NCBI RefSeq assembly: GCF_009728735.1
Contig: NZ_CP024637.1
Span: 155,910 to 219,909 of the forward strand
DNA from: Pantoea phytobeneficialis
GTDB taxonomy: Bacteria; Pseudomonadota; Gammaproteobacteria; Enterobacterales; Enterobacteriaceae
DNA length: 64,000 nt
Direction: 5' to 3'
The position numbers and the translations under genes were made by a program. The notes beneath the pieces are model-generated. The model was not told the DNA's origin. It saw only the letters and a program-made list of their open reading frames with translations, and made no database searches. Below are positions 1-9,160 of this stretch, in pieces (the first letter of the stretch is position 1; every line of letters starts with the position of its first letter).

Positions 1-209
1 GGGGTCAGTGAGCCGTCTTCATATTGCCTGCGCCACTTGAAGATCTGATTAGCATTGATACCGTGCAGTCGTGCGACGTGAGACACGGTCATGCCCGGTT
101 CCATAGTCTGCTGAATAATGGCAATTTTTTCCTGCGGAGTACGACGCCGACGTCGCTCAGGTCCTGATAACACTTCAACCATCTTATTATTCTGACTGGT
201 GTTAAACAT
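1..209 (-). CDS. IS2-like transposase subunit A (InsC/OrfA), N-terminal part only
   Basis: The first 69 codons of an OrfA-type transposase subunit, running off the left edge. After the start at 209 comes the basic stretch [19 protein letters not shown] and then a helix-turn-helix (residues about 38-62, ending [14 protein letters not shown]), as in InsC of IS2. In the IS3 family this protein binds the terminal repeats and is joined to the DDE catalytic part by frameshifting. Whether the element is still active cannot be judged. Confidence 0.82.
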   Translation of the reverse strand, partial: MFNTSQNNKMVEVLSGPERRRRRTPQEKIAIIQQTMEPGMTVSHVARLHGINANQIFKWRRQYEDGSLT

Positions 210-273
210 AGTTCCAAGACTACCTCTTATTTTAAGAGAGGCGAAGTGTCTGGTGATCTAAGGGGCTAATCTA
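1..273 (-). mobile_element. End of an IS2-like element (IS3 family), cut by the window edge
   Basis: The outer end at 273 reads, on the minus strand, TAGATTAGCCCCTTAGATCA, which follows the left terminal repeat of IS2 (TAGACTGGCCCCCTGAATCT) closely. The inner part CTCTTAAAATAAGAG and the orfA start also sit where IS2 has them. The rest of the element lies outside the window, so the target duplication cannot be checked. The element has landed in a ModE-type gene whose 3' part starts directly at 274. The family assignment rests on remembered IS2 sequence. Confidence 0.8.
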
Positions 274-526
274 CAAAGCGCCGTGGGTTACCCTTGCCAC
301 TGAAGAGTGTGGCCTGAAGTTCTCTGCACGTAATCAATTTGCCGGTCGTGTCACCCGCGTCACCGAAGGCGCGGTTAACGCGACCGTGCACATTGCAACT
401 GACGCCGGGTTTGAAATTGTCGCCGTCGTCACCAACGAAAGCCAGGAAGAGATGAAGCTGACGCAGGGCAGCCGTGTGCTTGCGCTGATCAAAGCCTCCG
501 CCATTCTGATTGCGACCCGTGCCTGA
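274..526 (+). pseudogene. 3' part of a ModE-type (di-Mop/TOBE) protein, cut by the IS
   Basis: An open frame of about 84 codons continues straight out of the IS end. It begins KAPWV, the same string found at the junction of the two Mop domains in E. coli ModE, and then has a complete Mop/TOBE domain (SARNQFAGRVTRVTEGAVN ... ALIKASAILIATRA). Mop domains bind molybdate or tungstate. The HTH part that would make it a ModE regulator is missing here, so a two-Mop molbindin is an alternative. It is followed at once by an intrinsic terminator. Disruption by the IS at 273 makes a functional product unlikely. Confidence 0.72.
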
Positions 527-541
527 CCGTAGAGTGCCTAT

Positions 542-566
542 CGGCACGTTCACTCGTGCCGTTTTT
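542..566 (+). terminator. Intrinsic terminator of the ModE-type gene
   Basis: The stem CGGCACG / CGTGCCG with a 6-nt loop is followed by TTTTTAT, 15 nt after the stop codon of the Mop-domain remnant. Confidence 0.85.
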
Positions 567-711
567 ATCCAGAGAGTGGGATGACGCATAACAGTCAGGA
601 TGCCAACTTGGGTGGCAATCTGACAAAAGTATGCATGACGGCATCGTATTTAATCATTGTGCAATTTATACCTGGCGTTCATGGTGAGTACTTGTGGTGA
701 AACTGGCACAG

Positions 712-855
712 ATGCTAATTAAAAGCAGTGCCTACACCCGCATCTGCGATGCGCCTTCTCATTTTCTTATTGCGATGAATACCGGTATTGGTAATGCCGA
801 CACCACCCAATACAAAACCGATGAACATTATCCGGGTTATCATATTGCCTGGTAA
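712..855 (+). pseudogene. 47-codon open frame, possibly the tail of a lost gene
   Basis: An ATG at 712 opens 47 codons with a coding-like composition (MLIKSSAYTRICDAPSHFL ... DEHYPGYHIAW). No clear ribosome-binding site precedes it, and the frame can be read back only to a stop at 685. I do not recognise the sequence. It may be the C-terminal remnant of a gene removed when the neighbouring acquired genes arrived, or chance. The rest of 567-1071 is A+T-rich and shows no gene. Confidence 0.25.
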
Positions 856-1071
856 AAAACTCTATTAATGAATGGCATTATTATTGATAAACTATTGCAA
901 TTAATCTGATTAATATAAAAAAGCCTTCACTGTTTTTATTTAAGCAGTCACACTACCAACCAAAAATGAATGGAGTGGGATGGTTTTTTTAGGTAAGTAA
1001 AATCCCATCAGGTAGAGATATCTTTCATTCATAAGGATATAACCAAAAACCATGCCTATGTGAGATGTGAA

Positions 1072-2316
1072 ATGTACACTAACGCATTATGGATCATGCT
1101 GGAGAAGTCAGTTAATATTATCGGATTGATATATATTAATTCACTTATGGCAAAGTACATTGGGCCTGATAATTTCGGGAAGATAAATATTTCAACTTCG
1201 ATTTTTATATTTGTGCAAACATTATCATGGTTTGGCGGTCAGAGCATTTTGTTTAAACGCATGAGCGAAAATACAAAATCCGGCATCGCAATGGCGATGA
1301 ACACGCAAAATCAACGGCGTATTTTCTTTCTCCTGTCATCAAGTGCGATTTTAATTTATCTTTATTTATTTGCTGATTTCGTCGTATTTTTATTTGGCGT
1401 GGCGAATTGCATTGCTACTTACTATATTGTGATGGACTTCTTTTCCATTTACAACAACACTCAGCTTAAGTCAAAAATAAACACGATAACAAATGTGATT
1501 GGGCTATCAATAGCACTATTGATCAGGTTCTATATTTCGCACTTCGAGTTGCCAGTTTACTACTTCACCATTCCAATTATCATAATCCCGCTCATACCCT
1601 ACATCATGAGGTTGGTTTATTTTAAAAATACGACAGAGCTAAAAGACAATGGCAAGGGGTTTGGGCTGTATAATCGGCATATGCTTTATGCCGGAGGGGC
1701 GTTGATTTTATCAAGCCTGTCAGTTGATATATACACCCAGATTTCCAACATTTTTTTGGCTAAAATAATTTCTTACTCAGATCTCGGGGTTTATAGCGTA
1801 GCATTAACCATAGGAGGTGCCTGGTCATTTATTGTTTTGGCGTTAATAACAAGTTTTTTTTCAAAAATATATAGCGAAAAAAACCCAATAGCTATTGAGA
1901 GACTGCTAATTAAAATTAATCGAATTGTAATTCTGCTTTCCCTTATTGCTTTAGGTGGGTTCTATCTTTTTGGTGACTTCTTTATTCGTAAACTGTATGG
2001 CGATAAGTATATGGATTCAGTGAATATCATCCCCGTGATAATTATTGCCACCATGTTCTCTGCATTGGGAACGATTTGCTACAGGTATATGATAAAGGAA
2101 TCCGGATATAACTATCTGGCTAAAAAGATGTTTTTATGCTGTGTATTAACAATACCATTGTCCTGGATAATGATTAGTGCGTTCGGGATTAATGGCGCTG
2201 CATATTGTTTTTTGATTGTTGAGGTTTTGTCTTGCACTTTTCTTAATTACTTCTTCAAAGACAAAACAATCATCAAAATGCACCTTAATATTTTTAAATT
2301 GGGGTTGTCAAAATGA
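1072..2316 (+). CDS. Polysaccharide flippase-like membrane protein (Wzx/MATE type)
   Basis: About 414 residues, largely hydrophobic, with some 12 predicted membrane spans separated by short basic loops. It opens like an O-antigen flippase: IYINSLMAKYIGPDNFGKIN is the usual first helix and the 'GPxxFG' turn of the polysaccharide biosynthesis family. Wzx proteins move lipid-linked sugar units across the inner membrane. I prefer ATG 1072 (GTGAG about 8 nt upstream) over GTG 1060. It overlaps the next gene by 4 bp (ATGA). The base composition is clearly more A+T-rich than the core genes nearby, with many AUA and AAU codons, which suggests transfer. No sugar-nucleotide or polymerase genes are in view, so its substrate is unknown. 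Confidence 0.8.
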   Translation: MYTNALWIMLEKSVNIIGLIYINSLMAKYIGPDNFGKINISTSIFIFVQTLSWFGGQSILFKRMSENTKSGIAMAMNTQNQRRIFFLLSSSAILIYLYLFADFVVFLFGVANCIATYYIVMDFFSIYNNTQLKSKINTITNVIGLSIALLIRFYISHFELPVYYFTIPIIIIPLIPYIMRLVYFKNTTELKDNGKGFGLYNRHMLYAGGALILSSLSVDIYTQISNIFLAKIISYSDLGVYSVALTIGGAWSFIVLALITSFFSKIYSEKNPIAIERLLIKINRIVILLSLIALGGFYLFGDFFIRKLYGDKYMDSVNIIPVIIIATMFSALGTICYRYMIKESGYNYLAKKMFLCCVLTIPLSWIMISAFGINGAAYCFLIVEVLSCTFLNYFFKDKTIIKMHLNIFKLGLSK

Positions 2317-3182
2317 ACGTGATAAAACAAACAGTAAAATCAGCTCTAAAGGTTGGCGCTAATGTTTTCCCTGAATTTTATGCTAAAACTCACTACCTGA
2401 TCCGATTCAAGAAAAAATTAAACTTAAGAAACCCTGCCAGTTTTAATGAAAAAATACAGTGGCTCAAGTTCAATGAGCTAAATGATGATATTTACACGCT
2501 GTGCGCGGATAAATATAAGGTCAGGGAGTATGTTACAGCTAAAGGCTGTGGGGACATCCTTAATACCCTGTATGGAGTGTACGATAACCCACAAGACATA
2601 GACTATAGTGCGTTGCCAGAAAAATTTGCACTGAAATGTAACCACGGTGCAGGTTATAATATCATATGTGACGATAAATCATCATTAGACATTGAAAAAA
2701 CCAACAAAAAACTTAATGAATGGTTAAGGCAAGATTACTCAGCAAATTTTGTTGAGCCGCAGTATAAAAAAATAGAAAGAAAAATTTTATGTGAGAAGTA
2801 CATCGAAAATGAGCGCGGTGGTTTTCCTGATGACTATAAATTTTACTGTTTTAACGGGAAGCCCTACGCGGTAATGGTTTGCGTGGGAAGAGAGAAGGGA
2901 ACACCCAAGTTCTATTACTTCGATATGAACTGGAAGCCTCTTCCTTTCGAAGATACCATTGAGTTAATCAAAGAAAACCATTGTCCAGAAATGCCCGAAG
3001 GATTTAATAAGATGAAAGCCTGCGCGATTAAGCTGGCTTCTGATTTTAAATTTGTTCGGGCTGATTTCTATCTTCTTAATGGTCAGGTGATTTTTGGTGA
3101 GCTGACATTTACACCTTCAGCAGGATTGGATGTCACCTTACAGGAAGCTGATGTCTTTTTAGGAAGCCAACTGAAGTTATAG
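2313..3182 (+). CDS. TupA-like ATP-grasp protein
   Basis: 289 residues matching the TupA-like ATP-grasp family found in surface-polysaccharide clusters. Motifs in order: FNEKIQWLK (44-52), DKYKVREYV (67-75), KCNHGAGYN (108-116), DDYKFYCFNG (173-182), VRADFYLLNG (248-257) and FGELTFTP (261-268). The last three resemble the metal- and ATP-binding strands of ATP-grasp enzymes. Members are thought to attach amino acids or similar groups to polysaccharides, but biochemical proof is sparse. It is translationally coupled to the flippase (ATGA overlap), shares its low G+C, and ends at a strong terminator. The pair probably modifies and exports one surface glycan. Confidence 0.82.
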   Translation: MNVIKQTVKSALKVGANVFPEFYAKTHYLIRFKKKLNLRNPASFNEKIQWLKFNELNDDIYTLCADKYKVREYVTAKGCGDILNTLYGVYDNPQDIDYSALPEKFALKCNHGAGYNIICDDKSSLDIEKTNKKLNEWLRQDYSANFVEPQYKKIERKILCEKYIENERGGFPDDYKFYCFNGKPYAVMVCVGREKGTPKFYYFDMNWKPLPFEDTIELIKENHCPEMPEGFNKMKACAIKLASDFKFVRADFYLLNGQVIFGELTFTPSAGLDVTLQEADVFLGSQLKL

Positions 3183-3248
3183 TTTGCACGATGTTAGAAA
3201 AACGCATCAATGGCACACGAAAAATTTAAAGGTTGAACCCGCTATAAA

Positions 3249-3294
3249 ATGGCGCAGTCGTGACATTCTCATCTCACGACTGCGCCATTTTTTT
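3249..3294 (+). terminator. Strong intrinsic terminator after the flippase/TupA-like pair
   Basis: 15-bp arms (ATGGCGCAGTCGTGA at 3249-3263 and its complement at 3274-3288) enclose a 10-nt loop, followed by a run of seven T. Confidence 0.92.
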
Positions 3295-3403
3295 GGCTAT
3301 TTCTCTGATAAATCATAACAGAAAAAACCAACTGAAAATGGTATCATCCAGGCCGAATGCTGCCCCGTAGTGGGCATAAACTGAAATCCCTGGGGGACAC
3401 CTG

Positions 3404-3649
3404 ATGAACAACGACGTACCGCTTAAATTTTATGACATCGTGGATGAGTACGAAGTAGACGCTGCCAAACCGGTCACAGAGTCAGAGCGAGACGCGCTGG
3501 CGCGCTATTTTCAGCTATTGATCACACGTTTGATGAATAACGAAGAGATCAGTGAGCAAGCGCAGCAGGAGATGGCCAATGAAGCCGGTATCGATGCGCT
3601 GCGTATTGATGAGATTGCGACTTTTCTCAATCAATGGGGCAATGAGTAG
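3404..3649 (+). CDS. ymjA: YmjA family protein (DUF2543)
   Basis: 81 residues, the same length as E. coli YmjA and nearly collinear with it ([32 protein letters not shown]). It is a small acidic, helical, presumably cytosolic protein with no established function. The start at 3404 is preceded by a GGGGGA ribosome-binding site. It is followed 53 bp later by yaiL on the same strand. I see no membrane segment or catalytic motif. Confidence 0.92.
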   Translation: MNNDVPLKFYDIVDEYEVDAAKPVTESERDALARYFQLLITRLMNNEEISEQAQQEMANEAGIDALRIDEIATFLNQWGNE

Positions 3650-3702
3650 CTTTGTGTGTCGGGTATAATCCCACAAATTATTCAACAGGTTTAGAAACGC
3701 AA

Positions 3703-4242
3703 ATGACAAAACTTACCTTACAAGAGCAGATGCTAAAAGCTGGACTAGTCACCAGCAAGAAAATGGCCAAAGTCCAGAGAACGGCGAAAAAATCACGCGT
3801 TCAGGCTCGTGAGGCAAGAGAAGCAGTGGAAGAGAACAAAAAAGCGCAACTTGAACGAGATAAGCAACTCAGCGAGCAACAAAAGCAAGCGACGTTATCC
3901 AAAGAGTATAAAGCGCAGGTGAAGCAACTGATTGAGATGAATCGAATCGTCATTGCCAAAGGCGATATCGAATTTAACTTCACCGATAATAATTTAATTA
4001 AAAAAATTGTTGTAGATAAGTTGACTCAAGCGCAGTTGGTGAATGGCCGTCTTGCCATTGCCCGGTTGGTGGTTGATAACAGTGGCAAAAGTGAATACGC
4101 GATAATCCCTGCCGTCGTTGCCGATAAAATTGCGCAGCGAGATGCGAGCAGTATCGTATTAAATAGTGCGCTCAGCCAGGAACAGCAGGATGAAGATGAT
4201 CCTTATGCTGATTTTAAAGTGCCTGATGATTTGATGTGGTAA
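3703..4242 (+). CDS. yaiL: YaiL family nucleoid-associated/polynucleotide-associated protein (DUF2058)
   Basis: 179 residues, essentially the length of E. coli YaiL and very similar throughout. The N-terminal half (residues 1-75) is a charged coiled coil (KSRVQAREAREAVEENKKAQ). The C-terminal half is globular and ends in the conserved DDPYADFKVPDDLMW. I chose ATG 3703 because the conserved MTKLTLQEQMLKAGLV start begins there; an in-frame extension to 3652 is not conserved. It is described only as polynucleotide-associated. No terminator is obvious before the convergent gene at 4259. Confidence 0.92.
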   Translation: MTKLTLQEQMLKAGLVTSKKMAKVQRTAKKSRVQAREAREAVEENKKAQLERDKQLSEQQKQATLSKEYKAQVKQLIEMNRIVIAKGDIEFNFTDNNLIKKIVVDKLTQAQLVNGRLAIARLVVDNSGKSEYAIIPAVVADKIAQRDASSIVLNSALSQEQQDEDDPYADFKVPDDLMW

Positions 4243-4258
4243 TCAGGCATCTTCGCAT

Positions 4259-4957
4259 TCAGAACGGGCTACTATGACGAGCGTTGATCGTCTCTTCACT
4301 GATGGGATGCACAAAATGCAGCTCACTGGCGTGCAACATCAGCCGTGGGGTCTGTTCGGTGCCCGGCAACAAGCGACCACCATACAGGTCGCAGCCTAAA
4401 ATAGGGTGGCCCAACTGCTGGCAGTGAATGCGCAGTTGATGGGTGCGCCCGGTCTCCGGGATTAGCTGCACCCGCGTCAATGGCAGTCGAGTCCCATCCA
4501 CCCATTCATGATAAAAGCGTTCAACCACCTGGTAACGGGAACGAGCAGGCTTGCCGTGAATGGCACAAATCGACATCAGCGGAAAGCGTGCCGGGTCTTT
4601 GGCAATCGGCGCGTCTATCACCCCTCCATTATCAGCCAGATGCCCACAAAGCAGTGCGCTGTACACTTTGGTCACGGTGCGCAGACTGAACTGCTGGCAT
4701 AACGCGGCGTTGATCGTCTTATTGCGGGCAATCACCATCAAACCGGAAGTCCCAAAATCCAGGCGATGCACCAGGGTGCAGCCGGGGAATATCTTTACCA
4801 GCCGATGATGTACCGAATCGAGATTCTGCGGATTTTTGCCCGACAGACTGAGCAATCCGGTGGGTTTATTGATCAGCACCAGGTGGTCGTCTTGATAGAG
4901 TGTCTCTATCTGGTCATGGCACGGTGGAGCGATAAAGGTATCGTGAATCACAGACAT
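4259..4957 (-). CDS. RluA-family pseudouridine synthase
   Basis: About 232 residues from ATG 4957. The family core is complete: ETLYQDDHLVLINKPTGLLS (roughly 17-37), the catalytic HRLDFGTSG (64-72, with the active Asp at 67), ARSRYQVVERF, PETGRTHQLRIHCQQLGHPI and RLMLHA near the end. These enzymes isomerise uridine in RNA. The size and lack of an S4 domain fit RluA, which modifies 23S rRNA U746 and tRNA U32, but identity with E. coli RluA is moderate and HRLDFGTSG differs from its HRLDMATSG, so the target is not certain. A longer form from GTG 5065 is possible, but its extra 36 residues look non-conserved. Confidence 0.82.
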   Translation of the reverse strand: MSVIHDTFIAPPCHDQIETLYQDDHLVLINKPTGLLSLSGKNPQNLDSVHHRLVKIFPGCTLVHRLDFGTSGLMVIARNKTINAALCQQFSLRTVTKVYSALLCGHLADNGGVIDAPIAKDPARFPLMSICAIHGKPARSRYQVVERFYHEWVDGTRLPLTRVQLIPETGRTHQLRIHCQQLGHPILGCDLYGGRLLPGTEQTPRLMLHASELHFVHPISEETINARHSSPF

Positions 4958-5117
4958 CAGGCCGTCCGGCAGTAAGAGTGGCAGCGGATGATAACGAATT
5001 TTCAGTTGAGTGACGATTCTTGTTGGTATAGCAGCCAAAACTCCATGACCGTTTGCAGCGAGCACGTAACGGGAATCAGGCGCTTAATACCCATCCGGTT
5101 AACGCTTTGGAGAGGTT

Positions 5118-5585
5118 ATGGCTTATACCATTCGCGGTTTAAACAGCAGCGCATTTACCCATTTGTTTGGTCAGGATGAGAACTATCTGGCGCGACATTT
5201 GGCGAGACGGATGCGGGCAGATAAAAACTCGGGTTTTCCGGATCGCATTGCCTTGCGTGATGTGCCGGAGGGGGAGTATGCGATTCTGATCAATCATGCT
5301 TACCAACCTGCGGAAACCCCTTACTTTGGCAGACACGCCATCTTTATCCATGAAGGTTGCACCAGGCAAGGTGTCTATCAGGATGAAGTTCCGCCTTATC
5401 TGACTACCCGGCTACTCTCGATGCGGGCGTTTAATGCAGCAGATATGATTATTGCGGCGGAGGTTACTCAAGGCAGTGAAGCGGAGTCGTTAATTTTTCA
5501 GATGTTGCGTCAGCCTGAAACCGCCTACATCCATGTGCATAGTGCCCGATTCGGCTGTTATCTGTGTGTCATTGAACGCAGTTGA
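5118..5585 (+). CDS. DUF1203 domain protein
   Basis: 155 residues with the features of the DUF1203 family: the N-terminal YTIRGLNSSAFTHLF, the mid-section EYAILINHAYQPAETPYFGRHAIFIH, and the C-terminal YIHVHSARFGCYLC. The His, Cys and charged residues in these motifs are conserved in the family, but no function has been established. A GGAGAGG ribosome-binding site precedes the ATG. It is a single-gene unit convergent with mqo, sharing a terminator with it. It is soluble, with no signal peptide. Confidence 0.85.
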   Translation: MAYTIRGLNSSAFTHLFGQDENYLARHLARRMRADKNSGFPDRIALRDVPEGEYAILINHAYQPAETPYFGRHAIFIHEGCTRQGVYQDEVPPYLTTRLLSMRAFNAADMIIAAEVTQGSEAESLIFQMLRQPETAYIHVHSARFGCYLCVIERS

Positions 5586-5596
5586 AGCAAAACAAA

Positions 5597-5621
5597 ACCC
5601 CGCACCGGCAGGTGCGGGGTT
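5597..5621. terminator. Bidirectional terminator between the DUF1203 gene and mqo
   Basis: ACCCCGCACC / GGTGCGGGGT with the tetraloop GGCA, flanked by A-rich and T-rich sequence on the two sides, between the two convergent stop codons. Confidence 0.88.
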
Positions 5622-5627
5622 TACGGA

Positions 5628-7280
5628 TTACAGCGCCATATCGTGTTGCGGTGACGGTGCTGCTTTAGCCGGTGCGGCGGCCTGCGGCTGAGTGTCAGCG
5701 GCTGGCATATTGATTACCGGAGGTTTGGTCAGTTGCAGTGTCGCTGCGGTGTCATCCCAAACCTGCTGTGCCAGTGCTGGATTGTCGTTCAGCTTCTGGC
5801 CGTAGGCCGGGACAATCTGATGAATCTTCTGCTGCCATTCCGGGCTGGCGAACTCAGTCGGGAACAGTTGTTTGATCACGTTGATAGCGATTGGTGCAGC
5901 CGTTGACGCGCCCGGTGACGCACCCAACAGCGCGGCCACGGTTTTCTGCTGATCGGTCACGATTTCCGTACCCAGCTTCAGCACGCCACCTTTCTCGGCA
6001 TCTTTCTTGATGATCTGTACACGCTGACCAGCCTGAATCAGTTTCCAGTCTTCTTTCTTCGCGTCCGGGAAGTACTCTTTCAGCGCGGCAAAACGGTCAT
6101 CATCATTCAGCATCACCTGACCAATCAGGTATTTCACCAGGTCGAAGTTATCAATGCCCACATGGGTCATCGGCATAAAGTTGCTGGTGGTGGTGGTGCC
6201 TAACAGATCAAACAGTGAACCGTTTTTCAGGAACTTGGTTGAGAAGGTCGCGAACGGTCCAAACAGCACCACACGCTTGCCATCGAGGAAACGCGCATCG
6301 AGGTGCGGTACGGACATCGGCGGCGCACCTACCGAAGCCTGGCCGTAAACTTTTTCCAGGTGACGGCTGGTGATGGCCGGGTTTTCGGTCACGAGGAACG
6401 ACCCCCCCACCGGGAAGCCAGCGTAGTTTTCACCCTCAGGAATACCGGTTTTCTGCAACAGCTTCAGTGCGCCGCCACCGGCACCGATAAATACGTAACG
6501 TGCATCGATGGTGCGGTTCTCACCACTTTTCACATCTTTGATGGTGACATGCCAGCTGTTGTCGCTGTTACGTTTGAAATCGGTGACTTCAGATGAGGTT
6601 TCCAGCGAGAAATTTTCGTTCTTTTTCAGGCTACCGATCAACTGACGAGTGATTTCACCGTAGTTAACGTCCGTACCCACTGGAGTCCAGGTGGCAGCGA
6701 CTTTCTGCTGCGGATCGCGGCCTTCCATAATCAGTGGCGCCCACTGCTGAATTTGCGCGTGATCGGTAGAGAATTTCATGCCCTGGAACAGCACGGTTTT
6801 CTGTAATGCTTCATAACGCTTGGTCAGATACTCAACGTTTTTATCACCCCAGACAAAGCTCATATGCGGCGTGGAGTTAATAAAGTTGTGCGGAGTATTT
6901 AATACGCCACGTTTTACCTGAGCGGTCCAGAATTGACGCGAAATCATAAAGGCTTCGTTAATTTCCAGCGCTTTACTGACGTCAATGCTACCGTCCGGAC
7001 GTTCTGGCGTATAGTTCAGCTCCATATTTGCGGAGTGACCGGTACCGGCGTTATTCCAGCCGTTGGACGATTCCAGCGCGACGCCGTCCAGTTTTTCGAC
7101 CATAACCTGTTTCCAGCTGGGTTGTAATTCTTCCAGCCAGGTCCCCAGAGAAGCACTCATGATGCCCCCGCCAATCAGCAGCACGTCAGTCTTTTCCGGC
7201 GTGTCGGCGGCATGAACGGCAGAGCTGACAAGTAATGCGGTGAGCGAAAGCGAGGTGATTAATTTAGTTGATTTTTTCAT
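5628..7280 (-). CDS. mqo: Malate:quinone oxidoreductase
   Basis: 550 residues from ATG 7280, very close to E. coli Mqo (548). It carries an FAD-binding Rossmann motif (GGGIMSAS, about 37-44) and the family blocks [27 protein letters not shown] and [16 protein letters not shown], with [12 protein letters not shown] near the C-terminus. It oxidises malate to oxaloacetate and passes electrons to quinone at the inner face of the membrane. As in E. coli the N-terminus looks like a signal peptide ([20 protein letters not shown]), although the enzyme acts with cytoplasmic malate. The Ala/Pro-rich tail is poorly conserved. It is a monocistronic unit; the 226 bp upstream are A+T-rich. Confidence 0.96.
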   Translation of the reverse strand: MKKSTKLITSLSLTALLVSSAVHAADTPEKTDVLLIGGGIMSASLGTWLEELQPSWKQVMVEKLDGVALESSNGWNNAGTGHSANMELNYTPERPDGSIDVSKALEINEAFMISRQFWTAQVKRGVLNTPHNFINSTPHMSFVWGDKNVEYLTKRYEALQKTVLFQGMKFSTDHAQIQQWAPLIMEGRDPQQKVAATWTPVGTDVNYGEITRQLIGSLKKNENFSLETSSEVTDFKRNSDNSWHVTIKDVKSGENRTIDARYVFIGAGGGALKLLQKTGIPEGENYAGFPVGGSFLVTENPAITSRHLEKVYGQASVGAPPMSVPHLDARFLDGKRVVLFGPFATFSTKFLKNGSLFDLLGTTTTSNFMPMTHVGIDNFDLVKYLIGQVMLNDDDRFAALKEYFPDAKKEDWKLIQAGQRVQIIKKDAEKGGVLKLGTEIVTDQQKTVAALLGASPGASTAAPIAINVIKQLFPTEFASPEWQQKIHQIVPAYGQKLNDNPALAQQVWDDTAATLQLTKPPVINMPAADTQPQAAAPAKAAPSPQHDMAL

Positions 7281-7507
7281 TGCGATAACAACGTTTCTAG
7301 GCGATGAGTAAAAAGTTCGCAACAAATTTAAAACATTGTTATTGAAATTTTAAAATTTATTTAGTTTAAAAACTATTGAATTAACAAGGCGGATTTATTT
7401 GGTTACAAATGTATTGCGCTATTTCCGCGTAAAATAAGCGGTTATTTTGTGTTGGGGCCCACTATTTATAACCGCTATTTCGGCAGGGTCAATGGTGCAG
7501 GAGAAAA

Positions 7508-8212
7508 TTAATTTCGCTTAAGGAAGTGGTGAAGCGAATGTATTTGTTGTCCACGACTGTCCATATTTTCTTCGCCAAACCAGCGTGTTATTGCCTGCTG
7601 AATTACGGGCCATTCCGTATCAATTACCGACAACCAGTCAGTGTCGCGATTACGTTGCTTTCGTGTCATTGCCTGACGAAAACGGCCCTCGAACGTGAAG
7701 CCGAGACGTTCCGCTGCGCGACGCGAGGCGTGATTGGTTGAATCACAGCGCCACGCCACCCGGCGATAACCCAGCGTAAAAGCCTGGTTCAGCAACAGAT
7801 AGATCGCTTCGCTGCCCAGCACGCTGCGTTGCATCAGCGGTGACCAGGTGACATGACCAATTTCCAGGGCACCATTTTGTTGGTCGATATTGGCGAAGCA
7901 CACCAAACCGACCGCCTGCTGATGGGCATGGCTGAAGACCACATAACAAACCAGCCCGATATCAGCCATTTTTTCGCCGACCCAGCGGGCCATTGCTGTT
8001 AGCGACCGGGGCTGATTCGCGCCGAGCCATGTCCAGTCGCGATCGTCCCCGGCCAGAGAAAAGGCTGCCAGCAAGGGTGCGCAATGGGCGTCTTGCAAAG
8101 GTTGCAGGGTACAGAAGCGGCCCGTTAAGGCGATCGCAGCGGGACGTGCGACAGGCTGCCAATCTGGCAGGGCAAATCCAATGGGTTGACCGTATTGATT
8201 GAACTGAGACAC
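7508..8212 (-). CDS. GNAT family N-acetyltransferase (RimJ/RimL type)
   Basis: 234 residues, starting at GTG 8212 behind a GAGGAG ribosome-binding site. The GNAT fold is seen in the middle: LEIGHVTWSPLMQRSVLGSEAIYLLLNQAF (strand beta-4 and the acetyl-CoA loop and helix) and WRCDSTNHASRRAAERLGFTFEGRFR (the usual end of RimJ/RimL-like domains). It would transfer an acetyl group from acetyl-CoA to an amine, often a protein N-terminus or a small molecule. The acceptor is unknown. It lies downstream of, and in the same direction as, the LysR gene at 8279-9160, from which it is separated by a REP-like hairpin. Confidence 0.88.
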   Translation of the reverse strand: MSQFNQYGQPIGFALPDWQPVARPAAIALTGRFCTLQPLQDAHCAPLLAAFSLAGDDRDWTWLGANQPRSLTAMARWVGEKMADIGLVCYVVFSHAHQQAVGLVCFANIDQQNGALEIGHVTWSPLMQRSVLGSEAIYLLLNQAFTLGYRRVAWRCDSTNHASRRAAERLGFTFEGRFRQAMTRKQRNRDTDWLSVIDTEWPVIQQAITRWFGEENMDSRGQQIHSLHHFLKRN

Positions 8213-8244
8213 ACAACACTCCTCAGGTAATAGGGGGTTAATTT

Positions 8245-8274
8245 CGCAGCGGGGCGATAAATCGCGCCGCTGCG
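8245..8274. repeat. Degenerate REP hairpin
   Basis: An inverted repeat (CGCAGCGGGGCGAT / ATCGCGCCGCTGCG, one mismatch) that contains the core GCGATAAATCGCGCCGC of the REP family seen elsewhere in the window. Confidence 0.7.
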
Positions 8275-8278
8275 GAGG

Positions 8279-9160
8279 TTATGACAGCAGATAACCGCTG
8301 ACCGCCTCGGCCATCAGTTGGCCCAGCAGTTGTTGTGCGGGATCTGCGCTATTTTTCTGCAACAACGCAATACCCAGCGTTCCTGGCGTCGGCAGTTGTC
8401 CGTTGATCACCCGCAATCCGGCGGGTAAGCCAATCTGGCTGCGCAGCGTGACGCCGAGTCCGGCCCGGACCGCCGCCCAGACGCCGCTCAGGCTATGACT
8501 GGTAAACACCACACGCCACGCCACTCCGGCCTGCTCCAGCGCAGCAATGGCGCGCGTGCGCATCAGGCATGGCGCTTCGAACATCACCAACGGCAACGGT
8601 TCACCACAAGCCAGCAGCGCAGCCACATCCCATTCGGCAGCCGCAATCCACGCCAGGGGGCACTGGCCCAGGCGTTCGCTGCTGGCGGGCAAATTATCCC
8701 CCTGCCACAACAATGCCATATCCAGGCTGTCTGTGGCGATCGCCTGCAACAACGGTTGGTTGCGATCGACGCGCGCGCTAATGCGCACGCCAGCATGTTG
8801 ACGACTGAATGGACCAAGAATTCCCGGCATCAGCGATTCACCAAAATCCTCCTGCATGCCGATGCGCACGTCACCCTGCAACAACTCGCCGCGTACTGCG
8901 CGCCAGGCTTCATCGTTCAGCGTCAGCAGACGACGCGCATAGCTCATCAGGATCTCGCCACCGGGTGTCAACACCAGATGGCGGCCACGTTTCTCAACCA
9001 ACGGCGTGCCGCACTGTTGCTCCAGTTTTTTTAACTGGGCGCTAACCGCCGAGGTCGAGCGACATAACTGCTGCGCCGCCAGCGCAAAGCTACCTGTCTC
9101 AATACCCAGCACAAAGCTGCGCAACGCGTCGCTGTCGAGTGAGATCGGAACCTTTTCCAT
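8279..9160 (-). CDS. LysR family transcriptional regulator
   Basis: 293 residues with an N-terminal winged HTH (DALRSFVLGIETGSFALAAQ ... STSAVSAQLKKLEQQCGTPL, residues 9-57) and a C-terminal periplasmic-binding-like effector domain. An AAGGA site precedes ATG 9160. It is divergent from the decarboxylase-like/tautomerase pair at 9261-9961 with only 100 bp between the starts, the usual arrangement for a LysR and its target. The intergenic stretch includes ATCCTTAAAATCAGGATTAT, possibly an operator. The inducer is unknown. Confidence 0.9.
   Translation of the reverse strand: MEKVPISLDSDALRSFVLGIETGSFALAAQQLCRSTSAVSAQLKKLEQQCGTPLVEKRGRHLVLTPGGEILMSYARRLLTLNDEAWRAVRGELLQGDVRIGMQEDFGESLMPGILGPFSRQHAGVRISARVDRNQPLLQAIATDSLDMALLWQGDNLPASSERLGQCPLAWIAAAEWDVAALLACGEPLPLVMFEAPCLMRTRAIAALEQAGVAWRVVFTSHSLSGVWAAVRAGLGVTLRSQIGLPAGLRVINGQLPTPGTLGIALLQKNSADPAQQLLGQLMAEAVSGYLLS

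Noticed and set aside
266..589. A 107-codon minus-strand open frame next to the IS
   Set aside because: The plus strand of the same DNA encodes the Mop-domain remnant followed by a terminator; the minus frame runs through that terminator.
8495..9034. A 179-codon plus-strand open frame inside the LysR gene
   Set aside because: It is antisense to a well-defined HTH and effector domain, has no ribosome-binding site and reads as Gln/His/Ala-rich noise.
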